Source: Mycobacterium colombiense (GTDB lineage Bacteria; Actinomycetota; Actinomycetes; Mycobacteriales; Mycobacteriaceae). Taken from it: a stretch of DNA of 64,000 nucleotides. The stretch is taken from positions 1 through 64,000 of the forward strand of contig NZ_QMEV01000016.1 of NCBI RefSeq assembly GCF_003284935.1. The letters are read 5' to 3'. Shown in pieces: positions 40,201-48,528 of the stretch. The translations under genes were made by a program, and so were the position numbers. The stretch's first letter is position 1; each line of letters starts with the position of its first letter. The notes under the pieces were generated by a model, which was given only the letters and a program-made list of their open reading frames with translations, was not told the DNA's origin and did no database searches.

Positions 40201-41513
40201 GCCTCAAGATCGACCTCGACGGCTTCCGCGAACGCCGGTTCGCGCCGGGCAGCGACGGCCTGGGCGGTACCGACGCCAATGACCCGTTCGGCGATGTGTT
40301 CGTGGTGGTCGACGACTACGACGACCTGTACTCCAAAGACACGGTGCTGGGCGATCGCATCATCTCGTTGAGCAGCCGCGGCCCCGAGTACGGGGTGCAC
40401 GTCATGTGCAGCGCCGGTGGCTGGATTCATGGACAGCGGCAGAGCCTGCTGCAAAACGCCACGGCGCGAATCCAATTGCGGCTGGCCGATCCCAGTGAGA
40501 GCCAGATGGGGCACTCGTCGCTCGAGTCGCGCGACGCGGCCCGACGCACGCTGAACCGCCCCGGCTTCGGTCTGACCGACAGCTTGCACGAGCTGCGGGT
40601 CGGTGTGCCGGCGCTGGCCGATCCGGCCACCGGCGCGATCGTCAGCATTGTCGACGTCGGGGCCCGCATCGCGGAGGTCGCCGGGGTCACCAAGCACGCC
40701 ACCCTGCAGCGGCTGCCGCAGCGGGTGGCGCTGCGGGCGATCCTGGACTACGAGGCCGCGCGGCCCAGCGGCGACGACCTCTCGATCGCGTTCGCCATCG
40801 GCGAGCGTCACGAACTGGGGCCGGTGCCGATCAAGCTGCGCGAGAGTCCCGGAGTGATGATCCTGGGCCGGCAGGGATGCGGAAAGACGTTGTCGCTGGT
40901 CGCCATTGGTGAGGCGATCATGAGCCGCTTCACCCCGGAGGAAGCGCAGCTGACGCTGATCGACCCGAAGACCGCGCCGCACGGTCTGCGCGACCTGCAC
41001 GGCCCGGGCTACGTGCGCGCGTACGCCTATGACCAGGACGAGATCGACGAGGTGCTCACCGCCCTGGCGCAGCAGGTCCTGCTGCCCCGGCTGCCCCCGA
41101 AAGGCCTGAGTCAGGAGGAGCTGCGCGAGCTCAAGCCGTGGGAGGGCCCGCGCCACTTCGTGCTCATCGACGACATCCAGGACCTGCGCCCGGACCAGAG
41201 CTATCCGCCCAAGCCACCGGTGGGCGCGGCGCTGTGGAAGTTGATGGAACGCGCCCGCCAGATCGGCTTGCACGTCTTCACCACCCGCAACAGCGCGAAC
41301 TGGGCGACGCTGCAAATGGATCCGTGGATGCGTTTCCAGAACTCGGCGAAAGTGGCTCAGCTCTACATGGACAACGACCCACAGAACCGGATCAACCGCA
41401 ACGTCCGCGCCCAGAACCTGCCCCCGGGGCGCGGCCTGCTGGTCAGCGTCGACGGCGACGTCGAAGGCGTTCTCGTCGGGTTGCCGTCCTCGGTCATACC
41501 GCCCCAGCAGTAA
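37299..41513 (+). CDS. eccC: Type VII secretion motor ATPase EccC (ESX-2 type, single chain)
   Basis: EccC is the FtsK/SpoIIIE-type ATPase that recognises and drives export of WXG100/PE substrates. The 1404-residue single chain has two N-terminal transmembrane helices (about 40-88), the DUF/stalk region, and three ATPase domains with Walker A motifs GTSGSGKSE (about 527-535), GAKQRGKTTT (about 890-899) and GRQGCGKTLS (about 1189-1198). Walker B-like sequences include LLVIVDEYLELF, VFVVVDDYDDLY and FVLIDDIQDL. The frame is intact to its normal C-terminus. No PE/PPE/esx/eccD genes follow; the 3' end overlaps the convergent mmpL gene by 20 nt. Confidence 0.95.
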   Translation: MSKKAFPINRVRIEPPKPVRVAPSAPIALPEREPRNIWVMIGVPALIVALIGTIVMLYVSGVRSLTTGFFPLMGIGAFSMLAFSGRFGRARKITWGEMEKGRRRYLRDLDGNRDEIQTAVCAQREWQNNVHSDPRGLGAIIGGPRMWERGRGDADFLEVRLGTGVQHAPDSVLSVTWPDIASDEELEPVTGQALRDFILEQRKIRDIAKVVNLRSAPGFSFVGEDLDRLRSLMRSVLCSLAVFHNPRDVKLMVVTRNPEVWSWIVWLPHNLHDELFDACGFRRLVFATPEELEETLGAELHMKGKRGAWTPLAAASPTAMGSALETGSDTVDLGPHLVIVDDNTGSPDAWESVVGQVGKAGITLLRIASRVGTGVGFGDDQVFDLSERHSSPNGSVNGQITLHRNGSDADGEDDRPAPLLRVRNKFFAHADQLSVHRAYRYARAMARWSPTSRSEIADSVSGATELLRALGISDPRDLDVDRLWAERRGRGDERWCEVPVGAKPNGELQNIIIRAKDFGGFGFHSVVIGTSGSGKSEFFLSLVYGIALTHSPETFNVIFVDMKFESAAQDILGIPHVVAALSNLGKDERHLAERMRRVIDGEIKQRYELFTSVGARDANDYEEIRLAGRDLPPVPVLLVIVDEYLELFANHEKWINLIIHIGQEGRGANVFFMLGGQRLDLSSLQKVKSNIAFRIALRAESGDDSREVIGSDAAYHLPSKENGFGLLKVGPRDLEPFRCFYLSAPFVVPKTKEVATTVDMTLTKPRLYNWQFQPLDDSDATALEAAAAVDAEPDEFLYYDDGFKRKKIVDVLRESLHEVPHRSPRRPWLEPLEEPETIDALVAGYRGKPWHVDYGLNSGLMFPVGVMDIPEESKQVVHAVDALRSNVIVVGAKQRGKTTTLMTLMCSAATMYTPSRVTFFCIGGATLAQAASLPHVTDIVSPKDAEGIERILSSMDALIDAREDSFRRLKIDLDGFRERRFAPGSDGLGGTDANDPFGDVFVVVDDYDDLYSKDTVLGDRIISLSSRGPEYGVHVMCSAGGWIHGQRQSLLQNATARIQLRLADPSESQMGHSSLESRDAARRTLNRPGFGLTDSLHELRVGVPALADPATGAIVSIVDVGARIAEVAGVTKHATLQRLPQRVALRAILDYEAARPSGDDLSIAFAIGERHELGPVPIKLRESPGVMILGRQGCGKTLSLVAIGEAIMSRFTPEEAQLTLIDPKTAPHGLRDLHGPGYVRAYAYDQDEIDEVLTALAQQVLLPRLPPKGLSQEELRELKPWEGPRHFVLIDDIQDLRPDQSYPPKPPVGAALWKLMERARQIGLHVFTTRNSANWATLQMDPWMRFQNSAKVAQLYMDNDPQNRINRNVRAQNLPPGRGLLVSVDGDVEGVLVGLPSSVIPPQQ

Positions 41514-44337
41514 CCAGTTGCGGCTCTGCCGTTTTCACGCGCGGCGTGACGGCGCGGCGGGGGAGCCGGCTGGGCCACCAGAACCACCGACCGAGCAGGG
41601 CCACGATCGACGGCACGATGAACGCCCGCACCACCAACGTGTCCAGCAACAAACCGACCGCGACGGTCGTGCCGATCTGGGCCACGCTGAGCACGCTGCT
41701 CGTCAACAGTGCGAGCATGGTCAGGCCGAAGATGATGCCGGCGACGGTGACCACCCCGCCGGTGCCGCCGAAGGCCCGGATGATCCCGGTCTTGAGGCCC
41801 GCCGCGGCTTCCTGTTTGATGCGCAGCGCGAGCAACAGGTTGTAGTCCGCGCCGACGGCGATCAGCGCGATGAACGCGAAAGGCGCCACGGCCCAGTGCA
41901 GGTCCTGATGCAGCAGGTGCTGCCAGATCAGCACGCTGGCGCCGAGGGCCGAGGCGTAGGAGGTGACGACCGTCCCGACGACGACGAGCCCCGCGACCGG
42001 GCTGCGCAGCATGGTCGTGACGATCAAGAAGATCAGCACCAGTGCGGCGCCCGCCAGCAGCGTGGCATCGCCGGCGACGAAGCGCTGCAGATCGGCCGTC
42101 ACCGGGCCCACGCCGGCCAGGTCGACCTCGGTCGGTGTCAGCGTCCCCTCCTTGGTGGCCTCCTTGATGGCCGCGCGCACGTGATCCGCCCGCTTGGCGC
42201 CGTCGACGCCCCACTCCGAGCCGTCACCATAGACGAGCAGGTACGCGGCGCGGCCGTTTTCGGAGATGAGGTGGCGCAGCGCGGTGGCATACCGGGGATC
42301 GGTCAACGCCCGCTGCGGCATGTAAAAGTCCCCCGCGGCACTGCCCTGGAACTGTGTGGCGATCTCGTTCAGGTAGTCGGTCAGTTGATGCATCTGGGGC
42401 CCGAGCGTGTCGGACACGGCCAGCAGGTCATGAGTGGCCGAACGCGCCTGTCCCAAGGCGTCTTTCATCGACGCCACGCTCTGGGGCAGGGCGGCCATCG
42501 CGGTGGCCGCGGTGCTCGAGCCGGTGGTCAGCTTGGCGGCGCCGGAACCCAGCCGGGTGGAGGTCTGCACCAGGCTGTCGACGGGCTGCAGCACCCGGTC
42601 CACCGTCGAGCAGATGGGATTGGCCGCGCAGTCGGGGGTCCGCCCGACGAAGTCGCGCAAGGGATCGAGGTAACCCGACACCGTCGTGACGTTGCGTTGC
42701 AGGCCGTCCATGCCGGCCCGCATGTCTTCGGCGGCACCGGACATGTCCGCCAAACCCGCGCTGCCGCCGCGCAATCCGTTGCCCAACCCGTCGACGGCGC
42801 GCTGGGTCTGCGCCAGCGCGCCGTCCAGTTCGGAGACTCGCCGGAGGCGCTGCGTGAGCGAATCCATGGTGTCACCCAACTGACGACCGAGCACACCGGC
42901 CTGATAGCTCAGCGTCGCCTGGTCGGGGACCGTGCCGTCGGGGCGGCTGGCGGACTGCACCGCACGCACCCCGGGCACGGCCATGATGTGGCGGGTGATC
43001 CGCTCGATGACGATCAGCCCGGCGGGGTTGCGCAGGTCGTGGTCGGCCTGGATCGCGATCACGTCGGGCAGCAACGAGTTCGCCGCGAAATGCCGGCCGG
43101 CGCTGGCATAACCGCGGTTGGAGTCGGTGGACGACGGCGTGGCGGCGGGCTCGTTGAAGCCGACCCGCATGCCGGCCAATGGCAGCGCGACGAGTAGGCA
43201 CAACCCCAGCGCAGCGACCAGGATCGGCCCGGGCCAGCGTGCCACCGACGTGCCCACGCGGCGCCAGCGCCGCGCGGTTCTGGATGGCCGCGGTTCCAGA
43301 TACCCGCGGCGGATCGCCAGGCTCATCAGCGCGGGCGTCAACGTCAGCGCCGCGACCATGGTCGCGAGAATGCCGATGGAGCAGGGTAATCCGGCGCTGC
43401 GGAACGACCCGACCTTGGCGAACACCAGGCACGCCAGCGCGACCGAGACCGTCAATGCCGATCCGATCACCACCGGCGCGATGGAACGGTAGGCCTGCGT
43501 CAACGCCTGCGCCGGGGCGACACCGTTGCGGCGAGCTTCGTGATAGCGGCCGACCAGAAAAATCGCGTAGTCGGTGCCGGCGCCCAGGGTCATTGCCGCC
43601 ATGAGCGCCACCGAAAACAGCGACACCTCAACGACATTGGCCTGGCCGAGCGCGGCGACGATGGCCCGCGCCACGGCGAGCGCGAGGCCCACCGAGATGA
43701 GCGGGATCGCGGCCGCGACGGGCGAGCGGTACACCACGAGCAGCAACAGCAGGATGAGGCCGATGGTGGCCGCCGTGATGCCGAGCATCTGCCGGTCGAT
43801 CGCGGAGAACTCGTCGACGATCGTGGCGCCGGGACCGGTGACATGGACTTCCAGGCCCTGCGGCGGGGCGAGTCTGTGGATGGCGCCGCGCACGGCGTCC
43901 ACCGAATCGCGCGCCTGCGCGGTGCCGAGCATCCCGGCGAGCCGCACCATGACGCTGGCCGCCTGGCCGTCGGAACTCTGTGCGACGGCGGCGGTGGCGG
44001 GCTGCGACCACAGGTCGGTCACCGCATACACATGGCGCTGATCCGACCCCAGCGATGTCGTCAACGCGTCGTAGAAGCGCCGATCTTGCGGTGTCAGCCG
44101 CTGATTCCGTTCCAGCACAACGTAAACGAAGTTGTTGCTGGGCGTCTGGTTGAACAACTGCGCGGCCCGGGCGGCGGCGTGCGCGCTCGGCGCCCCGGGC
44201 GGCATGAAGGACCGGGCATGCGTGTCGACGACTCGCTCCAGCTGGGGGACGGCGAGATTGGCGCCAGCGGCCGCCAGCACCCACAGCCCGATGATGAGGA
44301 CCGCGTACCGCGAGGTCAGGCGCGCAAGGCTTCCCAT
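41494..44337 (-). CDS. MmpL-family RND transporter
   Basis: MmpL proteins export lipids, glycolipids or siderophores across the mycobacterial plasma membrane. The 947-residue product (ATG 44337, MGSLARLTSRYAVLIIGLW) has 12 predicted helices in two halves, with family motifs GAGTDYAIFLVGRYHEARR in the first half and AVGADYNLLLALRIKQE in the second, and a second periplasmic domain containing paired cysteines (DCAANPICSTVD). These motifs and the DFYMPQRALTDPRYATALRHL segment resemble the MmpL4/MmpL5 branch, but no mmpS gene lies beside it. Substrate unknown. Its 3' end overlaps eccC. Confidence 0.92.
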   Translation of the reverse strand: MGSLARLTSRYAVLIIGLWVLAAAGANLAVPQLERVVDTHARSFMPPGAPSAHAAARAAQLFNQTPSNNFVYVVLERNQRLTPQDRRFYDALTTSLGSDQRHVYAVTDLWSQPATAAVAQSSDGQAASVMVRLAGMLGTAQARDSVDAVRGAIHRLAPPQGLEVHVTGPGATIVDEFSAIDRQMLGITAATIGLILLLLLVVYRSPVAAAIPLISVGLALAVARAIVAALGQANVVEVSLFSVALMAAMTLGAGTDYAIFLVGRYHEARRNGVAPAQALTQAYRSIAPVVIGSALTVSVALACLVFAKVGSFRSAGLPCSIGILATMVAALTLTPALMSLAIRRGYLEPRPSRTARRWRRVGTSVARWPGPILVAALGLCLLVALPLAGMRVGFNEPAATPSSTDSNRGYASAGRHFAANSLLPDVIAIQADHDLRNPAGLIVIERITRHIMAVPGVRAVQSASRPDGTVPDQATLSYQAGVLGRQLGDTMDSLTQRLRRVSELDGALAQTQRAVDGLGNGLRGGSAGLADMSGAAEDMRAGMDGLQRNVTTVSGYLDPLRDFVGRTPDCAANPICSTVDRVLQPVDSLVQTSTRLGSGAAKLTTGSSTAATAMAALPQSVASMKDALGQARSATHDLLAVSDTLGPQMHQLTDYLNEIATQFQGSAAGDFYMPQRALTDPRYATALRHLISENGRAAYLLVYGDGSEWGVDGAKRADHVRAAIKEATKEGTLTPTEVDLAGVGPVTADLQRFVAGDATLLAGAALVLIFLIVTTMLRSPVAGLVVVGTVVTSYASALGASVLIWQHLLHQDLHWAVAPFAFIALIAVGADYNLLLALRIKQEAAAGLKTGIIRAFGGTGGVVTVAGIIFGLTMLALLTSSVLSVAQIGTTVAVGLLLDTLVVRAFIVPSIVALLGRWFWWPSRLPRRAVTPRVKTAEPQLVTAGAV

Positions 44338-44341
44338 TCGG

Positions 44342-44722
44342 TCATGCAACGGTCTGCCGATCCCCGGTGGGCCCGCCGAACAGGCCCACGGCCACATGCT
44401 CACCGCGAGTAAGGGACCGCACCCGCAGCGACCGGCGGGCGCCGATCTTGACCAGCGCGTGCAATCCGGGCTCGGCGGCTTCGAGATCGGCGCGCACCTG
44501 CTCGGCCGACGCTCCCTCGTGGGCCGCCTGATCCAGCTTGGCCACCAGCATGGTGATCCATCGCTGGCCGAGCAAAAGCATCAAGCCCTCCTCGTCGCCG
44601 AACAGCTCGGACACCTGGGATGACTTGTCGATCAACGCAAGTGCCGCCTCGGGGTCCGTCTCGGCGGCTTTGATCACCTGGGCCATGAAGGCCATGCGGT
44701 CGTGCAGCAGTGTCCATGTCAT
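44342..44722 (-). CDS. Hypothetical helical protein upstream of mmpL
   Basis: The 126-residue product, MTWTLLHDRMAFMAQVIKAAETDPEAALALID, is predicted all-helical (LFGDEEGLMLLLGQRWITMLVAKLDQA; ASAEQVRADLEAAEPGLHALVKIG) with a C-terminal RRSLRVRSLTRGEHVAVGLFGG segment. No signal peptide or membrane helix. Its stop lies 5 nt upstream of the mmpL ATG, so the two are probably co-transcribed. I recall similar uncharacterised actinobacterial proteins but cannot name a family. The neighbouring two-component system is divergent. Confidence 0.75.
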   Translation of the reverse strand: MTWTLLHDRMAFMAQVIKAAETDPEAALALIDKSSQVSELFGDEEGLMLLLGQRWITMLVAKLDQAAHEGASAEQVRADLEAAEPGLHALVKIGARRSLRVRSLTRGEHVAVGLFGGPTGDRQTVA

Positions 44723-44855
44723 GACTCGACGCTAGGAAAGCGAGCGGCTGTTGCGCGTCGTGCCGAAGTGCAGTCTTTGTCTCCTACCACGGGCGGAGAC
44801 ACATGCCGCCCGCAGGAGGATGTGGCGAAGTGCCGGGCTCTTCTAGGATTGGACG

Positions 44856-46073
44856 ATGTTGCGCGCCGCAGCGGATCACCTGCGGGAACTGGTTCGCCGA
44901 CGAAGCGAACTGATTCCCGTCGGTATCACCTGGGCGGCGCTGATTTCCGTCGACGTCGCCCTGGTGTTCGGTGGGGTGATCGGGACGCTGCAGCGGCCCG
45001 TCGCGGACCTGCCCGTGGCGCTGACGGCGTTCGCCATAGCCCTGTCGCCCTCGTTCGCGTTCATGGTCTTCAACATGAAGATGACCCCGGGGCCGTTGTG
45101 GGCGACCTGGTTGGCCTCCTCCGCGCTGACCATGTTCGGCACGTCGGCGCCGATTCACGCCGATTTCGCCCCGGCGTTGTTGGTCCTGATGGTCTTGGTC
45201 GTCGCGACATTGGCGTCGGTCTGGGGCGGGATCCTCGCGGCCGCGTCGGCGGCGGGACTCTTGGTCACCGCGTCCGCGCTACACCGCCTCGACACGGTGG
45301 TGTTGTACCTCGGTTTCATCGCGGTGGGGTGGCTGCTCGGCTACCTGATGCGCACCCAGCGGTTGTTGCTGGCCGAACAGATCGAGGCGCAGGACATGCT
45401 GGCCGAGCACGCCGCCGCCGACGAGCGGCGGCGCATCGCACGCGAAGTGCACGACGTCATCGCCCATTCGCTGAGCATCACGCTGTTGCATGTCACCGGG
45501 GCGCGGCGGGCGCTGCAGCAGGACCGTGACGTCGACGACGCCGTCGACGCGTTGGAACAGGCCGAACGGCTGGGCCGCCAGGCGATGGCCGATATCCGTC
45601 GTACCGTCGGGCTGCTCGACAACTGGCCGACCAAGACCGCCCAGACCGCACCCGAACCCGGTATCGACGACATCGCGGTGCTCGTCGAGGGTTTCCAGCG
45701 GGCCGGTCTGGCCGTCGCGCTGTGCGTCGAAGGGCCCACCGATCACGTCTCGGCCGCGGTCGGCCTCGCCCTGTACCGCATCACCCAGGAATCACTGGCC
45801 AACATCGCCAAGCATGCGCCCGAGTCCAAAGCCGGTGTGGTGCTGGATATTTCGCCGATATCGGTGAGACTCGCGGTCACCAACCTGCTTCCCGCGGCGG
45901 TGACGGCCACGCGGTCACCCGAGGGGCGCGGCTTACGCGGGATGCGACAGCGCGTCGAGCTGCTCGGCGGAGCCATCGACGCCGGCCCGACCCGCGATGG
46001 ATGGTCGGTGTGCGCGGAAATACCCCTGCACGAAGGCGATACGGCGTGGCGGCCATGGTGGTGCAAGGCATGA
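44856..46073 (+). CDS. Two-component sensor histidine kinase, NarL/HisKA_3 type
   Basis: The 405-residue product has an N-terminal membrane sensor region with about five hydrophobic helices (residues 20-165), no obvious extracytoplasmic domain, a HisKA_3 dimerisation domain with the phospho-accepting His in REVHDVIAHSLSITLLHVTG (about residue 199), and a HATPase domain (ITQESLANIAKHAPES; GRGLRGMRQRVELLGG). The signal is not readable. ATG 44856; the stop overlaps the response-regulator ATG as ATGA. Divergent from the hypothetical-mmpL pair with a 133-nt gap, so it may control mmpL expression; that is inference from position. Confidence 0.93.
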   Translation: MLRAAADHLRELVRRRSELIPVGITWAALISVDVALVFGGVIGTLQRPVADLPVALTAFAIALSPSFAFMVFNMKMTPGPLWATWLASSALTMFGTSAPIHADFAPALLVLMVLVVATLASVWGGILAAASAAGLLVTASALHRLDTVVLYLGFIAVGWLLGYLMRTQRLLLAEQIEAQDMLAEHAAADERRRIAREVHDVIAHSLSITLLHVTGARRALQQDRDVDDAVDALEQAERLGRQAMADIRRTVGLLDNWPTKTAQTAPEPGIDDIAVLVEGFQRAGLAVALCVEGPTDHVSAAVGLALYRITQESLANIAKHAPESKAGVVLDISPISVRLAVTNLLPAAVTATRSPEGRGLRGMRQRVELLGGAIDAGPTRDGWSVCAEIPLHEGDTAWRPWWCKA

Positions 46074-46726
46074 TCGACGCGGCACCCGAGATCACCGTGC
46101 TGCTCGTCGACGACCAGGACCTGGTGCGGTCGGGGCTGCGCCGGATCTTGCGTCGCAAGGACGGTTTCGTCATCGTCGCGGAGTGCGCCGATGGAGACGA
46201 GGTGCCCGCGGCCGTGGCCGAGCACCGCCCCGACGTCGTCGTGATGGACCTGCGGATGCGCCGCGTCGACGGGATCGAGGCGACGCGCAGGCTGGGTGGC
46301 CGGCCGCCGGTGCTGGCGCTGACCACCTTCAACGAGGACGAGCTGCTCTCGGGGGCGCTGCGTGCCGGCGCGGCCGGCTTCGTGCTCAAGGACTCCTCGG
46401 CCGAGGAGTTGATCCGCGCGGTGCGGGCCGTCGCCCGGGGCGACAGCTATCTCGACCCGGCGGTGACCTCCCGTGTGCTGACCACCTACCGCAAGGCCGC
46501 TCCCGGACCCCGGGGCACGGCGATCGGCGAGCTGACCACCCGCGAGCTCGACGTGCTGACGTTGATCGGACAGGGCCTGTCCAACACCGAGATCGCCGAC
46601 CAGCTGTGCATTTCGGGCGTCACCGTCAAGAGCCATATCGGGCGGATATTCGGAAAGCTCGATCTGCGCGACCGTGCTGCCGCGATCGTCTACGCCTACG
46701 ACAACGGCATCGTCGCCCCGCGCTGA
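46070..46726 (+). CDS. Two-component response regulator, NarL/LuxR family
   Basis: ATG 46070 overlaps the kinase stop as ATGA and gives a 218-residue regulator; ATG 46055 is a less likely alternative. Receiver domain (about 8-125) with VDDQDLVRSGLRR, phospho-Asp in VVVMDLRMRRVDG (about residue 60), the LALTTFNEDELL switch Thr and the conserved Lys in GFVLKDSSAEELI. C-terminal LuxR-type HTH (about 150-215): ELTTRELDVLTLIGQGLSN then TEIADQLCISGVTVKSHIGR. Cognate partner of the upstream kinase. Confidence 0.95.
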   Translation: MIDAAPEITVLLVDDQDLVRSGLRRILRRKDGFVIVAECADGDEVPAAVAEHRPDVVVMDLRMRRVDGIEATRRLGGRPPVLALTTFNEDELLSGALRAGAAGFVLKDSSAEELIRAVRAVARGDSYLDPAVTSRVLTTYRKAAPGPRGTAIGELTTRELDVLTLIGQGLSNTEIADQLCISGVTVKSHIGRIFGKLDLRDRAAAIVYAYDNGIVAPR

Positions 46727-46730
46727 CGAC

Positions 46731-47108
46731 CTATAAGGGCGCCGTCTGCTCGGCCAGGTTCAGCAGAACGTACGCGATGCACACCAGGAAATTGATCACC
46801 ACCATGACCAGACCCGCGAACATCAGCGACCGGGCACCGCGGCGCCTGAGGCGCTTGTAACGCGCGGCACGCAATTCGCGGTCGAGCCGGATCGCGATCA
46901 GCGCGAAGTTCACGTTCATCAATTCGTGGGCGGCCAGCGGCGCGCCCTCCAGCATTTGGCGCAACCGCTCCGGTGCCGTTCGAACACCCACCCGCTCGAA
47001 GCTGTGGCACAGCCGTAGCGCCCGCCGTCGGCGAAGCGTTTCGTATGGCAGCCGAAGCCGCCGCGCGAGTTGCCCTCGATCGTCCCCCCAGGGGTAAGAC
47101 GGGGTCAT
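46731..47108 (-). CDS. Small single-pass membrane protein, unknown
   Basis: ATG 47108 (MTPSYPWGDDRGQLARRLRLPYE) gives 125 residues; an upstream extension to 47189 is possible but lacks support. The protein is strongly basic with a helical region (RLRQMLEGAPLAAHELMNVNFALIAIRLDRELRAARYK) and a C-terminal transmembrane helix (about 96-118, LMFAGLVMVVINFLVCIAYVLL), so it is probably a tail-anchored or inner-membrane protein with a cytoplasmic N-terminus. Convergent with the response regulator, 4 nt apart. No family recognised. Confidence 0.75.
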   Translation of the reverse strand: MTPSYPWGDDRGQLARRLRLPYETLRRRRALRLCHSFERVGVRTAPERLRQMLEGAPLAAHELMNVNFALIAIRLDRELRAARYKRLRRRGARSLMFAGLVMVVINFLVCIAYVLLNLAEQTAPL

Positions 47109-47175
47109 CACAAGCGGGATTCTAAATCGCTCGGCGCCGCTTTGGCGCTGTGAACACGAATTATGTTGCGGGAGA

Positions 47176-48516
47176 TCACTTCGCCGCACCGCCGCTCATT
47201 TGCTGGGATGCGGGCAACTCGAGATAGCGCTCCAGGTTGCGATGCATGTTGATGACGCGGCGTTCCTCGCTGGACAACACGAGATGGGTGAAGCCGGGTT
47301 GGTGCATGCCGCGCTGCAAGCCGGGGAGCACCGCGATGTCTTGCGTGAGCACCACCCCGGGCTCGGCCGACTCGGCGGCCATGCGGACATCTGTCGGTTT
47401 GGTGCGCGGCGCGCCCGGCGGCATGCGCGTCATCAAGAACATGACCAGCTCGCCCTTGTCGGGGGAGGGGTCGGCGGCGGGGCGCGAGCACATGACGGTC
47501 AGGTGGTCGGCGTTGGCGAGCAGTGTCATGTTAGGAAACACGTTGTACTGGTGCAATCGGGTCATTCGGTCGGTGTCAGCCCAGGTGAGATCCACGCCGC
47601 GGCTCGCGGCGAATGCCCGGGTCCGGTCGGCGATCAGGTCGGCGACCGTCTGCCCGGGCCGGCGTTCGTCGGCCGGGAAGGGGATGCCCTCGGCCGCACC
47701 CATCAGCGCTCCCTGCGTATACACGTAGGCGTTCCACACCTCTTCGTCACTCAGCGCGCCGTCAAAGCGCGGGCTCTGCACACCGTAGGGCTGGTCCGAC
47801 TTCCCGGTATGACCCCAAATGCGTTGCGGCGCATGGATGTCGTCGACGCAGCGCAGCAGCTCGGGGTGCAGGGTCTGGATGTGGTAGGTCTCGCTGTATC
47901 CGTCGGCGATCGTTTTCCAGTTGGCGTCGACCTCGACGGTGAGCGTGGCGTAGCAGTGGAAATCCTCCAGGTGGCACCAGGCGATGTCGTCGGGCACCGC
48001 CTCCAGGTACTCGGTCAACGACACCGCGCCCTGGTCCAGGTTGACGAAGACGAGCCCCGCCCAGGTGTCGACCCGCGCCGGTAGCAGCGGAAAGTCGGAC
48101 ATGCTCAGCGCGCCGAAGCCCTTGCGGTTGGGCACCCGTTTGAGCGCGCCGGCCAGGTCCCACGTCCAGCCGTGGTAGCCGCACTTGAGTTCGTGCAGAC
48201 CCGACCCCGACCCGGTACACAGCGAATTGCCGCGGTGCCGGCAGACGTTCTGGAACGCGCGGAGCACCCCGTCGTCGTCACGGACGATCAGCACCCCGTA
48301 AGGGCCGCATCGGTATTCGAAATAGTCGCCGGGCGCCGCGACGTGGTCGATCATGCAGGCCAGCTGCCACACCCTCGGCCACATCCGCTGCGCCTCGAGC
48401 GCGGCGAAGGCGGGGGAGTAGTAACGCTCGGCGGGCACCAGCGCCGGGCTTTCCGGCGGGGTGCCGATGGCATCCTCGTCGCGGGTCCGCGCCGGATTGC
48501 CGGCCGTCGTTGCCAT
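47176..48516 (-). CDS. Rieske non-heme iron oxygenase, large subunit
   Basis: The 446-residue product is an aromatic-ring-hydroxylating-type oxygenase alpha subunit. The N-terminal Rieske [2Fe-2S] domain has CRHRGNSLC and CGYHGWTWD (about 92-120), and the C-terminal catalytic domain carries the mononuclear iron motif GYSETYHIQTLHPELL (about 206-221), whose two His are the expected ligands. Substrate unknown; sterols, aromatics and quaternary amines are all possible for this family. No beta subunit or reductase gene is adjacent. Lies 12 nt downstream of the amidohydrolase gene, so probably co-transcribed. Confidence 0.92.
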   Translation of the reverse strand: MATTAGNPARTRDEDAIGTPPESPALVPAERYYSPAFAALEAQRMWPRVWQLACMIDHVAAPGDYFEYRCGPYGVLIVRDDDGVLRAFQNVCRHRGNSLCTGSGSGLHELKCGYHGWTWDLAGALKRVPNRKGFGALSMSDFPLLPARVDTWAGLVFVNLDQGAVSLTEYLEAVPDDIAWCHLEDFHCYATLTVEVDANWKTIADGYSETYHIQTLHPELLRCVDDIHAPQRIWGHTGKSDQPYGVQSPRFDGALSDEEVWNAYVYTQGALMGAAEGIPFPADERRPGQTVADLIADRTRAFAASRGVDLTWADTDRMTRLHQYNVFPNMTLLANADHLTVMCSRPAADPSPDKGELVMFLMTRMPPGAPRTKPTDVRMAAESAEPGVVLTQDIAVLPGLQRGMHQPGFTHLVLSSEERRVINMHRNLERYLELPASQQMSGGAAK

Positions 48517-48528
48517 CGAGGCGAGCTC

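Noticed and set aside
39387..41315. 642-codon minus-strand frame opposite eccC
   Set aside because: Antisense to the second and third ATPase domains of EccC; low-complexity translation.
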